Below, one piece after another: positions 8,483 through 16,443 of a stretch of DNA of 37,953 nt. The number at the start of each line of letters is the position of its first letter. The stretch's first letter is position 1. The position numbers and the translations under genes were made by a program. This stretch comes from Planctomycetaceae bacterium. GTDB lineage: Bacteria > Planctomycetota > Phycisphaerae > Phycisphaerales > UBA1924. The stretch lies in the NCBI GenBank assembly GCA_027487735.1, contig JAIYDA010000106.1:1-37953 (forward strand), read 5' to 3'. A model generated the notes under the pieces. It did no database searches and was not told the DNA's origin. It saw only the letters and a program-made list of their open reading frames with translations.

Positions 8483-8851
8483 GATGCGGGGTTCTCTTTG
8501 GGGCAAACGACAGTCCCGAGTCACAGTCCGGATGGGCAGTCCCGAACGATCCGCATGGGGTGCGGCCCACAACGGGGGTGGGCGGTGGGCGGAGCCAGCG
8601 GGGAAGGTAGTCGGGCGGAGGGGGCTGGGCAAGGGACGGGGCTGGACGGGGCAGGGTTGGGTTGGATCGGGAGAGTTTGGGCGGAGGGTATTCGTGGTGG
8701 GTGCGGGTGGGCGGGGGAGGCGCGGAAAGTGCGCAATTGCCGCGCGGGTGTGGCGCGCGGGGCGCAGGAATGCGTATCATGCGGGAGGAGTGGGCGAGGG
8801 TGGGGCGAGGGACAGGCAACGGACGGACATTTCACCGGCATGGAGGCTGTG
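8483..8851. other. divergent intergenic region between tolC-like and SH3 genes
   Basis: This 369-bp region should hold promoters for both genes. The part near the tolC-like gene has three 13-bp-phased direct repeats (separate entry). The rest is G-rich low-complexity sequence. An open frame continues upstream of the SH3 gene here but lacks coding character. Confidence 0.5.
8511..8545. promoter_or_regulatory. three direct repeats CAGTCCSGA, period 13 bp
   Basis: CAGTCCCGA at 8511-8519, CAGTCCGGA at 8524-8532 and CAGTCCCGA at 8537-8545 are spaced exactly 13 bp apart. They lie 29-63 bp upstream of the tolC-like start. The spacing and position suit a regulator binding tandem sites. The regulator is unknown. 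Confidence 0.45.
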
Positions 8852-10411
8852 ATGGGCACTATGACAAATCGGGCTGTTGGTTTTTCTCGTGGTGCGTGCG
8901 CGGGGGCGATGGTGCTTGCGCTGCTGGCGGGGAGCGTGCAGGGGCAGACGGCGAGCGAGACTGCGCCGGTCACAACTCCGGGCACGACGCCCGACTCGAC
9001 GCCCGGTCAGCCCGTGGACACGACCCCAGCGGTGACTTCGACGAGCGTGGCTGCGAGCGCGAGCGGCTTTGTGAGCGTGCCTGCGCCGACGGGGATGCTG
9101 AGCATCACTCCTTACTACGCGTTTGTGAGCAGCAGCATGCCCTTGCGGAGCGGGCCTGCGGAGCGGTTCTATAGCGTGGCGACGCTGCAGCAGGGGAGCG
9201 TGGTGATTGTCGATGCGCAGAGCCAGGGGTGGTCGCGGGTGACCTATCCCAGCGGGCTGAGCGCGTTTGTGCGGGCGGAGGATGTGAGCGTGCTGGGCAA
9301 CAGCGTGACGCTGGCGGTGGAAAGCCGGCTGCGGGCGGCGAGCCAGGTGCACGGGTTTGGCGGGAGCTGGCAGGTGCTGCTCGATGCGCCGCTGGCGGCG
9401 GGGACGAGCCTGACGATGATCGAGGCGGTGAAGGAAGGCGCGATTGCGGTGGCGTATCGCGTGCAGCCGCCGGCGACGGCGCGGGCGTTTGTGTTTAGCA
9501 CTGCGCTGCGGCGTGCGACGGATGCGGAGATCGCGGCGGCGCGGGCGAAGGATGCGACGCTGCCCGACCCTGCGGTGCTGACGAGCGCGGCGAGCGGGCC
9601 CACGCTGGTGGCGGGGCCCAACACGACGGGTGGTGGAGTTGGTGCTGGAGTTGGTGGGGGCGGGCTGGCGATTGACGTGCCGTCGGAGTTGATTGGCAAG
9701 GAGAATCAGGCGGCGGCGGGTGGCGGCTCGGTCGTGGAGATTGTGCAGGGCGGGGCGACTGGGACGAACGACGCGGGCGCTGCGAGCGGCGGGACTGCAA
9801 GCACGGGCATTTCGAGCACGGGCACTGCGAGCAGCAGCGGCGCGGAGGCTGCGAGCGCGCAGCCTCGCGAGACAACGCCCGAGGATTTGGAGCCCCTGTT
9901 CCAGAAGGTGAAGGACCAGCCTGTGCTCGAGGGCGAGCTGGATGAGCTGATCGCGGAGTATGAGCAGGTGCAGAGCAACCTGCCCGCGAACACGAGCGAG
10001 CGTCGGCGGAAGGCGATTGCGCAGCGCATCGAGTATCTCCGCGTGCGGAGCGAGCTGCGCGAGACGATTCGGCGGCAGCAGGATGAGCTCGCGAAGCTGG
10101 ACGCGAGCAAGGTGCAGATGCAGGCGCAGCTGGATGAGTGGGCGCGCACGAGGCAGTACACCATCGTGGGCGTGCTGCAGCCCAGCACGGTGTACGACGG
10201 CGGGCGCTTGCCCCAGATGTATCGCATCGTGAGCGTGGGGACGACCGCGCCGCGCACGCTCGGGTACATCCGCAAGACCGAGGCGATGGACCTGGACCGC
10301 TATCTGGGTCAGGTGGTGGGCGTGATCGGCGAGCGCAGCATCGATCGCAGCCTGCAGCTGAACTTGATTGATGCGGTGCGTGTGGATCCGCTGAAGACGA
10401 CGGCGGAGTAA
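8852..10411 (+). CDS. secreted SH3-like domain protein
   Basis: ATG 8852 is chosen because GGAGG lies five nt upstream; it gives 519 residues. The signal peptide is GACAGAMVLALLAGSVQGQ. A Thr/Pro-rich linker follows, then a bacterial SH3-like domain with YYAFVSSSMPLRSGPAERFY and VVIVDAQSQGWSRVTYPSG, as in proteins that bind peptidoglycan or act as adaptors. A second beta-rich segment is followed by a Gly/Ala/Ser/Thr linker. A charged coiled-coil runs through IAEYEQVQSNLPANTSERR to QAQLDEWARTRQ. The last 80 residues are a small beta domain (YTIVGVLQPSTVYDGGRLP). It is probably a periplasmic envelope protein; no enzymatic site is seen. The G-rich third codon positions match the neighbouring genes. 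Confidence 0.85.
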   Translation: MGTMTNRAVGFSRGACAGAMVLALLAGSVQGQTASETAPVTTPGTTPDSTPGQPVDTTPAVTSTSVAASASGFVSVPAPTGMLSITPYYAFVSSSMPLRSGPAERFYSVATLQQGSVVIVDAQSQGWSRVTYPSGLSAFVRAEDVSVLGNSVTLAVESRLRAASQVHGFGGSWQVLLDAPLAAGTSLTMIEAVKEGAIAVAYRVQPPATARAFVFSTALRRATDAEIAAARAKDATLPDPAVLTSAASGPTLVAGPNTTGGGVGAGVGGGGLAIDVPSELIGKENQAAAGGGSVVEIVQGGATGTNDAGAASGGTASTGISSTGTASSSGAEAASAQPRETTPEDLEPLFQKVKDQPVLEGELDELIAEYEQVQSNLPANTSERRRKAIAQRIEYLRVRSELRETIRRQQDELAKLDASKVQMQAQLDEWARTRQYTIVGVLQPSTVYDGGRLPQMYRIVSVGTTAPRTLGYIRKTEAMDLDRYLGQVVGVIGERSIDRSLQLNLIDAVRVDPLKTTAE

Positions 10412-10419
10412 AGCGAGTA

Positions 10420-10525
10420 GGCGTTCGGGATTAGGCATTAGGCATTCGGCATTCGGCATTCGTGTCGCGCGACGCGAGCGTCGCGGCGCGGGTTGACGAA
10501 TGGCGAATGCCTAATCCCGAATGCC
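10420..10525. repeat. inverted GGCATTM heptamer module, copy B2
   Basis: The left arm at 10420-10448 and the right arm at 10497-10525 are reverse complements at 26 of 29 positions; the left arm continues as heptamers to 10462. Between them is a perfect hairpin, CGCGACGC-GA-GCGTCGCG, at 10468-10485. The module starts 8 nt after the SH3-gene stop. It could fold as a large hairpin in RNA and may end transcription, although there is no T-tract. Confidence 0.85.
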
Positions 10526-10614
10526 TGGCACGACCAGTGTCTGGGCTATCGCTCATCACGCGTGCGAGCGGATGTCGCCCCCAATCTCCTTCTTCGCGGG
10601 CTACGGTTGGCACT

Positions 10615-11697
10615 ATGGCATTGCATGACCGGCCTTTGGATACGCCCCTTCCTGTTGAAACCGAGCGGACCGCGAAGCTGCGCTCCGACGACCCGGCGGT
10701 GGTGGCGCAGATCGATGCGCTGCTGAAGCAGTTTGGGGCGGATGCTGGCGAGGCGCACACGCGGCACGTGCGGGACATCGTGCAGACTGCGCTGCGGTTG
10801 GCGAGCCAGCCCGGCGACCTGGGCGAGCTGAAGGTGATGGCCAACAGCCTGAAAGAGATGCGGTACGGCTTCTCGGTGTTTGGGCGATACAAGCAGCCGC
10901 ACAAGATCACAATCTTTGGGAGCGCGCGGACGCCCGAGGACCATCCGGACTTCACAGAGTGCGTGGAGTTCGGCAAGCTGATGGCGGACGCGGGGTGGAT
11001 GGCGATCACCGGCGCGGGCATGGGCATCATGAAGGCGGGCAACGTGGGGCCTGGGCGGGATGCGAGCTTTGGCGTGAGCATTCGCCTGCCGTTTGAGACG
11101 AACGCGAACCAGGTGATCGAGGGTGACGAGAAGCTGATCAACTTCCGGTACTTCTTCACGCGGAAGCTCATGTTCGTGAGCCAGTGCGAGGCGGTGGCGC
11201 TGTTTCCGGGCGGGTTTGGCACGATGGACGAGGCGTTTGAGACGCTGACGCTGGTGCAGACGGGCAAAGCGCAGCCCATGCCCATCGTGCTGGTGGAGGG
11301 CAAGGGGGGCGACTACTGGCGCGGGTTTGACCACTTTTTGCGTGAGCACCTGCTCAAGCGCGGGTGGATCAGCGGCGAGGATCCGAGCTTGTACTACATC
11401 GCGAAGGATGCGCAGGATGCGGCGAGCCACGTGCTGGCGTTCTTCCGCAACTATCACAGCTCGCGGTATGTGCGCGAGCAGTTTGTGATTCGCATGCAGA
11501 GGCCCCTGCAAGAGAGCAGCGTGCGGACGCTGGAGAAGGAGTTTGGCGTGCTCATCAAGGAGGGCGGGCTGCGGCAGTGCGGGCCCTTGGAGGGCGAAGA
11601 AGACAACCTGCACCTGCCTCGCCTCGCGTTCCACCACACGAAGCACAAGTATGGGAAGATCCGGATGATGATCGATCGGATCAATGAGTTGGCGTGA
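10615..11697 (+). CDS. LOG-family protein (putative nucleoside 5'-monophosphate phosphoribohydrolase)
   Basis: This 360-residue protein has a Rossmann-like LOG domain: KITIFGSARTPEDHPDF, then GWMAITGAGMGIMKAGNVG, then the family signature PGGFGTMDE at residues 198-206. LOG proteins hydrolyse the N-glycosidic bond of nucleotide monophosphates, including cytokinin ribotides and AMP. The length exceeds that of classic ~190-residue LOGs because of a helical N-terminus of ~95 residues and a C-terminal extension of ~110. This resembles the longer PpnN/YgdH-like forms only loosely. Start ATG 10615 is 89 bp after the B2 repeat module. The ABC permease starts 55 nt downstream on the same strand, so an operon is possible; a functional link is not obvious. 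Confidence 0.88.
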   Translation: MALHDRPLDTPLPVETERTAKLRSDDPAVVAQIDALLKQFGADAGEAHTRHVRDIVQTALRLASQPGDLGELKVMANSLKEMRYGFSVFGRYKQPHKITIFGSARTPEDHPDFTECVEFGKLMADAGWMAITGAGMGIMKAGNVGPGRDASFGVSIRLPFETNANQVIEGDEKLINFRYFFTRKLMFVSQCEAVALFPGGFGTMDEAFETLTLVQTGKAQPMPIVLVEGKGGDYWRGFDHFLREHLLKRGWISGEDPSLYYIAKDAQDAASHVLAFFRNYHSSRYVREQFVIRMQRPLQESSVRTLEKEFGVLIKEGGLRQCGPLEGEEDNLHLPRLAFHHTKHKYGKIRMMIDRINELA

Positions 11698-11708
11698 AGA
11701 GCTGCAGA

Positions 11709-11728
11709 GTGGCGAAGTGGCAGAGTGC
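11709..11728 (+). repeat. degenerate GTGGCRRA octamer repeat
   Basis: GTGGCGAA and GTGGCAGA followed by GTGC, 11 nt after the LOG-gene stop. It is the second copy of the repeat seen at 1072-1092. Confidence 0.55.
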
Positions 11729-11752
11729 GGCGGGGTTTGGGAGCGCGATGTC

Positions 11753-13189
11753 ATGCTTGCAAAGCTGCTCTCATCTCTGTTTGGGCGGGCACCACAGGGT
11801 GGGCGCGGGGCGGCGGTTGAGGAGCGCGTGCCCGCGCTGCTTGCGCCGCGGGCGACGCCCGACAATCCGCTGACGCGGAGCAAGGTGGGGCTGGCTGGGC
11901 TGGCGTTTTTGGCGTGCATGATGCTCGTGTGCCTGGTGAGCTTGCCGTTTGCGCTGCTGCCTGGGAAGAGCGGCGTGGCGCGATACAACGAGGGGACGAC
12001 GGCGGCGGCGAAGCTGCCGCCGATGTGGGCGCGGGCGAGCGTCGATCAGGCGCAGCGGCTGGACGCGCTGGTGGCGGAGGAGACGATTGCGCGGATAGCT
12101 CGGGAGCGCGGGGTGGAGGTGGGGGAGCTTTTGCGGGCGAGGGGGGCGAGTGGCGGCGGTAGGGCAGTGCGGGAGGGCACAGGCGAGACGCCTGTGCCAC
12201 CGGAACTTCAAAGGGCACTGCGCGAGGTGGAGCGGCACTGGCCTCGCTGGCTGCTGGGGACGGACGCCCTGGGGCGGAGCCTGCTGTGGCGCGTGCTTGC
12301 GGGTGGGGGCATCTCGCTGGCGGTGGGGCTGCTGGCGGCGAGCGTGAGCGTGACGATCGGCACGCTGTATGGGGCGATTGCGGGGATGGCGGGCGGGCGC
12401 GTGGACGGGGTGATGATGCGGGTGGTGGATGTGCTGTATGGGTTGCCTTATGTGCTGCTGGTGGTGCTGCTGGCGGTAGCGAGTGATGCGCTGGTGAGCG
12501 AGTTTGTGTCGCGGCAGAAAGCGCGGCAGGCGATGGTGCGGGAGCAAGCGCGGGAGCTGGTGCTGCGGAGCAATGCTGATGCGCAGGCTGGGGGGGCTGG
12601 CTTGGCCGGGCGAGCTGGCTTGGCTGGAAGGGCAGAGGTCGACGCGTTTTTGCAGGCGTTTCCTTCGGAGCGCACGCGGCTCGAAGAGCGGGCGCGGGCG
12701 GAGCTGCCAGCGCGGGACCTTTCTCCCAGCACGCGGGCTCTGCTGGACCTCTCGACGCTGCTGGTGGCGATTGGGGGCATGAGCTGGCTGACGATGTCGC
12801 GCGTGGTGCGCGGGCAGGTGATGAGCCTGCGGGCCCAGCCCTTCATGGAAGCGGCGCGGGCACTTGGGCTGTCGCGCGGGCGGATCTTTGTGCGGCACTT
12901 GCTGCCCAACCTTGCGGGCACCATCACGGTGTATGCGACGCTGACGGTGCCGCAGGCGATTTTGCAGGAGAGCTTTTTGAGCTTTCTGGGGATTGGCGTG
13001 AAGCCGCCCTTGGCGAGCTGGGGAAACCTCGCTGCGGATGGGCTTGGGGAGATCAACCCGTATCAGTCGCACTGGTGGCTGCCTGTGTTTCCGTGCGTGC
13101 TGCTGTCGCTGACGCTGCTTGCGCTGAACTTCACGGGCGAGGCGCTGCGCGAAGCGCTGGACCCCAAGCGGGCCAGGCGGGGGGTGTAG
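11753..13189 (+). CDS. peptide/nickel-type ABC transporter permease, DppC/OppC family, enlarged
   Basis: ATG 11753 (GGAG nine nt upstream) gives 478 residues against ~300 for typical DppC. An earlier in-frame ATG at 11684 would overlap the LOG gene. Residues ~43-70 form the N-terminal membrane helix. The conserved permease core begins near LLGTDALGRSLLWRVLAGGG (~168), and the EAA coupling loop is EAARALGLSRGRIFVRHLLP (~366). The extra length lies in two places: a ~95-residue hydrophilic linker after helix 1, and a ~90-residue insertion (~244-333) between permease helices. The linker contains a palindromic repeat translated as GTGETPVPP. The insertion includes a duplicated GLAGRA encoded by an 18-bp tandem repeat at 12596-12631. 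It imports peptides or similar solutes with the ATPase encoded next. No DppB-type partner permease is adjacent. Confidence 0.9.
   Translation: MLAKLLSSLFGRAPQGGRGAAVEERVPALLAPRATPDNPLTRSKVGLAGLAFLACMMLVCLVSLPFALLPGKSGVARYNEGTTAAAKLPPMWARASVDQAQRLDALVAEETIARIARERGVEVGELLRARGASGGGRAVREGTGETPVPPELQRALREVERHWPRWLLGTDALGRSLLWRVLAGGGISLAVGLLAASVSVTIGTLYGAIAGMAGGRVDGVMMRVVDVLYGLPYVLLVVLLAVASDALVSEFVSRQKARQAMVREQARELVLRSNADAQAGGAGLAGRAGLAGRAEVDAFLQAFPSERTRLEERARAELPARDLSPSTRALLDLSTLLVAIGGMSWLTMSRVVRGQVMSLRAQPFMEAARALGLSRGRIFVRHLLPNLAGTITVYATLTVPQAILQESFLSFLGIGVKPPLASWGNLAADGLGEINPYQSHWWLPVFPCVLLSLTLLALNFTGEALREALDPKRARRGV
12176..12198. repeat. palindromic dispersed repeat inside permease gene, copy F1
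   Basis: GGCACAGGCG-AGA-CGCCTGTGCC is a perfect 10-bp inverted repeat with a 3-nt loop, translated in frame within the permease's hydrophilic linker. A related copy, GGCACAGTCG-AGA-CGACTGTGCC, is intergenic at 20961-20983. The shared AGA loop and the ACC that follows both copies indicate one repeat family. Confidence 0.8.
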
Positions 13190-13195
13190 CGGAGC

Positions 13196-14215
13196 ATGCG
13201 GCTGCTGACCATCGACAACCTGACGGTGAGCTTTCCGCTGGGGGCGGGCAGGCGCAGCGTGGCGGCGGAGGGCGTGAGCGCGTGCGTGCAGAGCAAGCGG
13301 ACGCTGGCGATCGTGGGCGAGAGCGGGAGCGGGAAGAGCGTGACCGCGCTCGCGGCGATGGGGCTGCTGCCCCGCGCGGCGCGGGTGGATGGCGGGAGCA
13401 TCGTGCTGCATCGCGAGGCGGGGGGGACGGACGTGGACCTGCTGCGCGAGAGCGAGCGCAGCCTGCGGGCGGTGCGGGGGAGAGAGATCGCGATGATCTT
13501 TCAGGAGCCCATGACGAGCCTGAACCCGGTGCTGAGCATCTTTGAGCAGCTGGAGGAGAGCCTCGTGCTGCACGGTGGGCAGGCGATGCGGGCTCGCAGC
13601 GCGCGGCGGGAGCGCATCGAGAGCGTGCTGCGGGAGGTGGGGATGGAGCGGGCGCTGGGGGCCGGCATGGGGCGCCTGCACGACTATCCGCATCAGTTTT
13701 CTGGTGGCATGCGGCAGCGGATCATGATCGCGATGGCGCTGCTGGGTGAGCCCCGCGTGCTGCTGGCGGATGAGCCCACGACCGCGCTGGACGTGACGGT
13801 GCAGGCGCAGGTGCTGGGGCTGCTGCGGAGCATTCGCGAGGCGCGGGGGCTGGGCGTGGTGCTGATTACGCACGACCTGGGCGTGGTGCGTGCGCACGCG
13901 GATGATGTGTGCGTGATGTATGCGGGGCGCGTGGTGGAGGCGGGGCTGGCGGCGAGTGTGTTTGCGAGGCCCACGCATCCATACACGCGGGCGCTCCTCG
14001 CGTGCGTGCCCACGCTGCGCGGCGAAGCAAGGGAGCGGCTGGCGACGGTGCGCGAGCTGCTGGAGGATGGGGGCGAGGAGCGATGGAGGCTGGCGGGGGT
14101 GGGCGCTGAGAGTGGCACTGAGCCGCTGGCGTGGTGGCCCTGGCGCAAGGCGCCGGGCAACGCAACGCCGCGACGCGTGGAGGTGGGCGAGGGGCACTGG
14201 GTGCTGGCGGAGTAG
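13196..14215 (+). CDS. peptide ABC transporter ATP-binding protein, DppD/OppD family
   Basis: This 339-residue cytoplasmic ATPase has Walker A GESGSGKS (41-48), Q-loop IFQEPMTSLNP, signature FSGGMRQRI (S169), Walker B LLADEPTTALD (D192, E193) and H-loop LITHDLG. The C-terminal oligopeptide-transporter extension is recognised by HPYTRALLACVPTLRGE. The Cys-rich tail of many DppD/OppD proteins is missing. It lies six nt after the permease stop with GGAG immediately upstream, clearly one operon. There is no second ATPase (DppF), second permease or solute-binding protein nearby, so the transporter must be completed by genes elsewhere or works as a homodimeric system. Confidence 0.93.
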   Translation: MRLLTIDNLTVSFPLGAGRRSVAAEGVSACVQSKRTLAIVGESGSGKSVTALAAMGLLPRAARVDGGSIVLHREAGGTDVDLLRESERSLRAVRGREIAMIFQEPMTSLNPVLSIFEQLEESLVLHGGQAMRARSARRERIESVLREVGMERALGAGMGRLHDYPHQFSGGMRQRIMIAMALLGEPRVLLADEPTTALDVTVQAQVLGLLRSIREARGLGVVLITHDLGVVRAHADDVCVMYAGRVVEAGLAASVFARPTHPYTRALLACVPTLRGEARERLATVRELLEDGGEERWRLAGVGAESGTEPLAWWPWRKAPGNATPRRVEVGEGHWVLAE

Positions 14216-14247
14216 GGAGGGCGCGGGGGGCGCGAAGAGATGTTCGA

Positions 14248-14285
14248 TTTCAGCACAGAAGCACAGAGAGACAGAGCAAGATGAG
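14248..14285 (+). repeat. 38-bp dispersed 3' element, copy A2
   Basis: It lies 32 nt after the ATPase stop and reads in the gene's direction, followed by a GGAAGAAGG-rich purine tract to about 14341. It pairs with copy A3 (14444-14481) as an inverted repeat matching at 35 of 38 positions, across the gap between convergent genes. Confidence 0.85.
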
Positions 14286-14443
14286 ATGGGGAAGGGTGAG
14301 ATGGGGAAGAGATGGAGGGAAGAAGGGAAGAAGGGAGAAAGTGACGGAACTTGAGTTGAGCGCGGCGTGGCTGTGCTGAGGACGAAGGGCGGCGCACGCT
14401 CCGCTATTTCACTCGATCCCTTTATTCCTCCATCGCTTCTTCC

Positions 14444-14481
14444 CTCATCTTGCTCTCTCTCTCAGTGCCTCTGTGCTGAAA
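14444..14481 (-). repeat. 38-bp dispersed 3' element, copy A3
   Basis: On the minus strand it lies 24 nt after the FkbM methyltransferase stop, in that gene's direction, followed by a GGAAGAAG purine tract. With A2 it could form a 38-bp stem around a 158-nt loop in RNA from either strand, so it may serve both convergent genes as a terminator. Confidence 0.85.
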
Positions 14482-14505
14482 CGAGCTACACGCGTGCCGC
14501 GTGGA

Positions 14506-15201
14506 TTACCGCTTCGCGTGCAGGTGCGAGGCGTCGATCCACTGGACGTTGTAGCCCATGCCCAGCAGGCTCTTGCGGATGTCTTCGACGCTGGCGCTCT
14601 TGCCGCGCTGGTCGAGGAGACCGAAGTGCACCTCGATGAAGACGTCCTTGCAGTCTTGGCTGGCGAGCACGGAGCCGAGCCCCTCGACGACGTCGGGCTC
14701 GAAGCCTTCGACATCGATTTTCACGAAGGTGGGCTGGGGCAGGCTTTCGCGGCGCATCGCTTCCTGGCCTGTGTAGATGGGGAGCTGCACGGTGGTGCCG
14801 CTTGCTTTGCGGCTGCCATCGACGATGCGTGCGGTGGGGTCGCCATCGCCCGTGCCCAGGTCGAAGGTGACCGAGCCGTTCTTGCTGCCGAGGGCGGCGT
14901 TGACATAGACCACGTTGGGACACTGCGCGGTGGCGGCTTTGAGCTTCGCGAAGGCTGGTGGCGTGGGCTCAAAGGCGACGACCTTGCCCTGCGGGCCCAC
15001 GCCCTGAGCAAACTTGGCGGTGTAGAACCCGATGTTGGCGCCGATGTCCCACACGACGGCCCCGGGCCTGACGGCGGCGAGCATGGCATTGCCGAAGCGC
15101 TCTTCGTAGACGTCGCTGGAGCGCAGCTTGCTGAGCACCTTGGTGACGCCCAGGGTGCGAGCGACGTTGCGGACTTTGATCATGAGGGGAGAGTTGTACA
15201 T
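14506..15201 (-). CDS. FkbM-family SAM-dependent methyltransferase
   Basis: This 231-residue protein has the class I SAM-binding motif VVWDIGANIGFYTAKFA, the acidic loop VVAFEPTPPAF, and the FkbM hallmark FVKIDVEGFEPDVVEGL. FkbM proteins O-methylate sugars or polyketides, often on cell-surface glycans. The start at 15201 has GGAG eight nt upstream; an in-frame ATG at 15183 is the alternative. It is the last gene of the minus-strand run in this part and converges on the ABC ATPase gene. No glycosyltransferase adjoins it, so the substrate cannot be inferred. Confidence 0.9.
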   Translation of the reverse strand: MYNSPLMIKVRNVARTLGVTKVLSKLRSSDVYEERFGNAMLAAVRPGAVVWDIGANIGFYTAKFAQGVGPQGKVVAFEPTPPAFAKLKAATAQCPNVVYVNAALGSKNGSVTFDLGTGDGDPTARIVDGSRKASGTTVQLPIYTGQEAMRRESLPQPTFVKIDVEGFEPDVVEGLGSVLASQDCKDVFIEVHFGLLDQRGKSASVEDIRKSLLGMGYNVQWIDASHLHAKR

Positions 15202-15345
15202 GGGGTTGGCTCCGGAAGGGCAAGGCTACACCGGGTGCGGACGGGAAGGAAGCGAAGGATGCGAGCTTATCGGCGAAAGCCCGGCGGGAGTGGAGCGCGG
15301 GGGAAGCTTTGTGCGGGGTTTGGGAGGGCTGGGTGGGTGTTGGGC

Positions 15346-16413
15346 TTAGGTGCGAGCGTTTGGTGCGCGTTGGGAGGCGGCTTGGGCAAGGCGCACTTGG
15401 GAGAGCAGCGCGAAGATGAGGGGGAGGTGCCAGACGAAACCAAGAACGGGGATGAGCAGCTCGGCACGATAGAGGCGAATGAGCAGCTTGCCTGAGGCAG
15501 GAGGCGAGACGCGACGGGCGATGCAGACGAGAGCCTGGACCCAGGCGACAGCGCGCGGGAAGCAGAATACGGCGTGCGCAGCGAGCACAACGAAGAGCAT
15601 GGCGAGGGCGTTGGCGGCGAACTCGAAGTCCGAGCGTTGGAGCGAGGGCGGGAACCTGATCGCGAGGAAGAGCAAGCCCAGAGCGAGCACGAGCGCTGCA
15701 ATGAGGGCACCCCAGATGGTCCAGACTCGGACGGTTGCGAGCGAGGTATTGAGGGTCGAAGCAGCGGGCAAAAGCGGGTCGGGCTTGGTGGCGCGGAGCA
15801 TGCCGATCTGTTGGAGGATGAAACCGACGACCACCGCGAGGCACCACACAGCGAAGATGAGCTTGAGTGCGTCCTCGATGGGCATGGCACGACCAAATCC
15901 TGTCAGGATGAGGAGGACGAAGCTCACGAGGGGCGCGAGGATCGATGCGCTTTGCAGCGCAAGGCCCCACGCGACGAAGTGCAACGCGTCCTCAAGCTCT
16001 GCGAGCCAGGCGGCATCGCTGCTGGCGAGCAGGCTCGTGGCAATGGCGGTGTCGAGCGCAACGTGACAGGTGGGGCAGGCTGCGGCGCGCAACGACTTGG
16101 GCAGGATCGAGCCGCAGCAGCCGCAGGTGACCTCGGCCGACAGCTCGCCGCTCACGAGCCCCCAGGGGAACTGGCGCTGCACAGAGTCCTGGTTTGGGGT
16201 TGCGCACTCGGGGCAGCAGGCGGCGTAAGGAAGGCCCGCGAGCGAGTAGTTGCAGGCGTGGCAGCGGGCGCTGTCGGGCACGAGGTCGGTCGGCAGTGGA
16301 CGGTTCGCAGCGCTTGGCGCGATCGCAGCCTGCATTGCGGGCGTGGGTGCGTCGGGCGTGTGGTTGGGCGTGTGGTCAGGCGGGGGGTCAGGCGGGGGGT
16401 CAGGCGTGGGCAT
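15346..16413 (-). CDS. zinc-ribbon multi-pass membrane protein
   Basis: The product has 355 residues. The N-terminus is a Pro/Asp/Thr-rich stretch made of short repeats (DPPPDPPPDHTPNHTPD, encoded by a 12-bp tandem repeat near 16375-16410). Two zinc-ribbon Cys clusters follow: CHACNYSLAGLPYAACCPEC and CGCCGSILPKSLRAAACPTC. The C-terminal 220 residues contain about five or six hydrophobic helices, for example ILAPLVSFVLLILTGF and LIAALVLALGLLFLAI. It is an integral membrane protein with a metal-binding cytoplasmic head; the function is unknown. It starts 30 nt downstream of the S9 peptidase stop, so the two are probably co-transcribed. Confidence 0.75.
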   Translation of the reverse strand: MPTPDPPPDPPPDHTPNHTPDAPTPAMQAAIAPSAANRPLPTDLVPDSARCHACNYSLAGLPYAACCPECATPNQDSVQRQFPWGLVSGELSAEVTCGCCGSILPKSLRAAACPTCHVALDTAIATSLLASSDAAWLAELEDALHFVAWGLALQSASILAPLVSFVLLILTGFGRAMPIEDALKLIFAVWCLAVVVGFILQQIGMLRATKPDPLLPAASTLNTSLATVRVWTIWGALIAALVLALGLLFLAIRFPPSLQRSDFEFAANALAMLFVVLAAHAVFCFPRAVAWVQALVCIARRVSPPASGKLLIRLYRAELLIPVLGFVWHLPLIFALLSQVRLAQAASQRAPNART

Positions 16414-16443
16414 CGCGATGGCTCTGGCTGCGGTCGCGCGGCA

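Noticed and set aside
11771..14197. 808-codon open frame on the minus strand
   Set aside because: It covers the permease and ATPase genes in antisense and is His/Pro/Arg/Gln-rich low-complexity. The sense genes have clear families.
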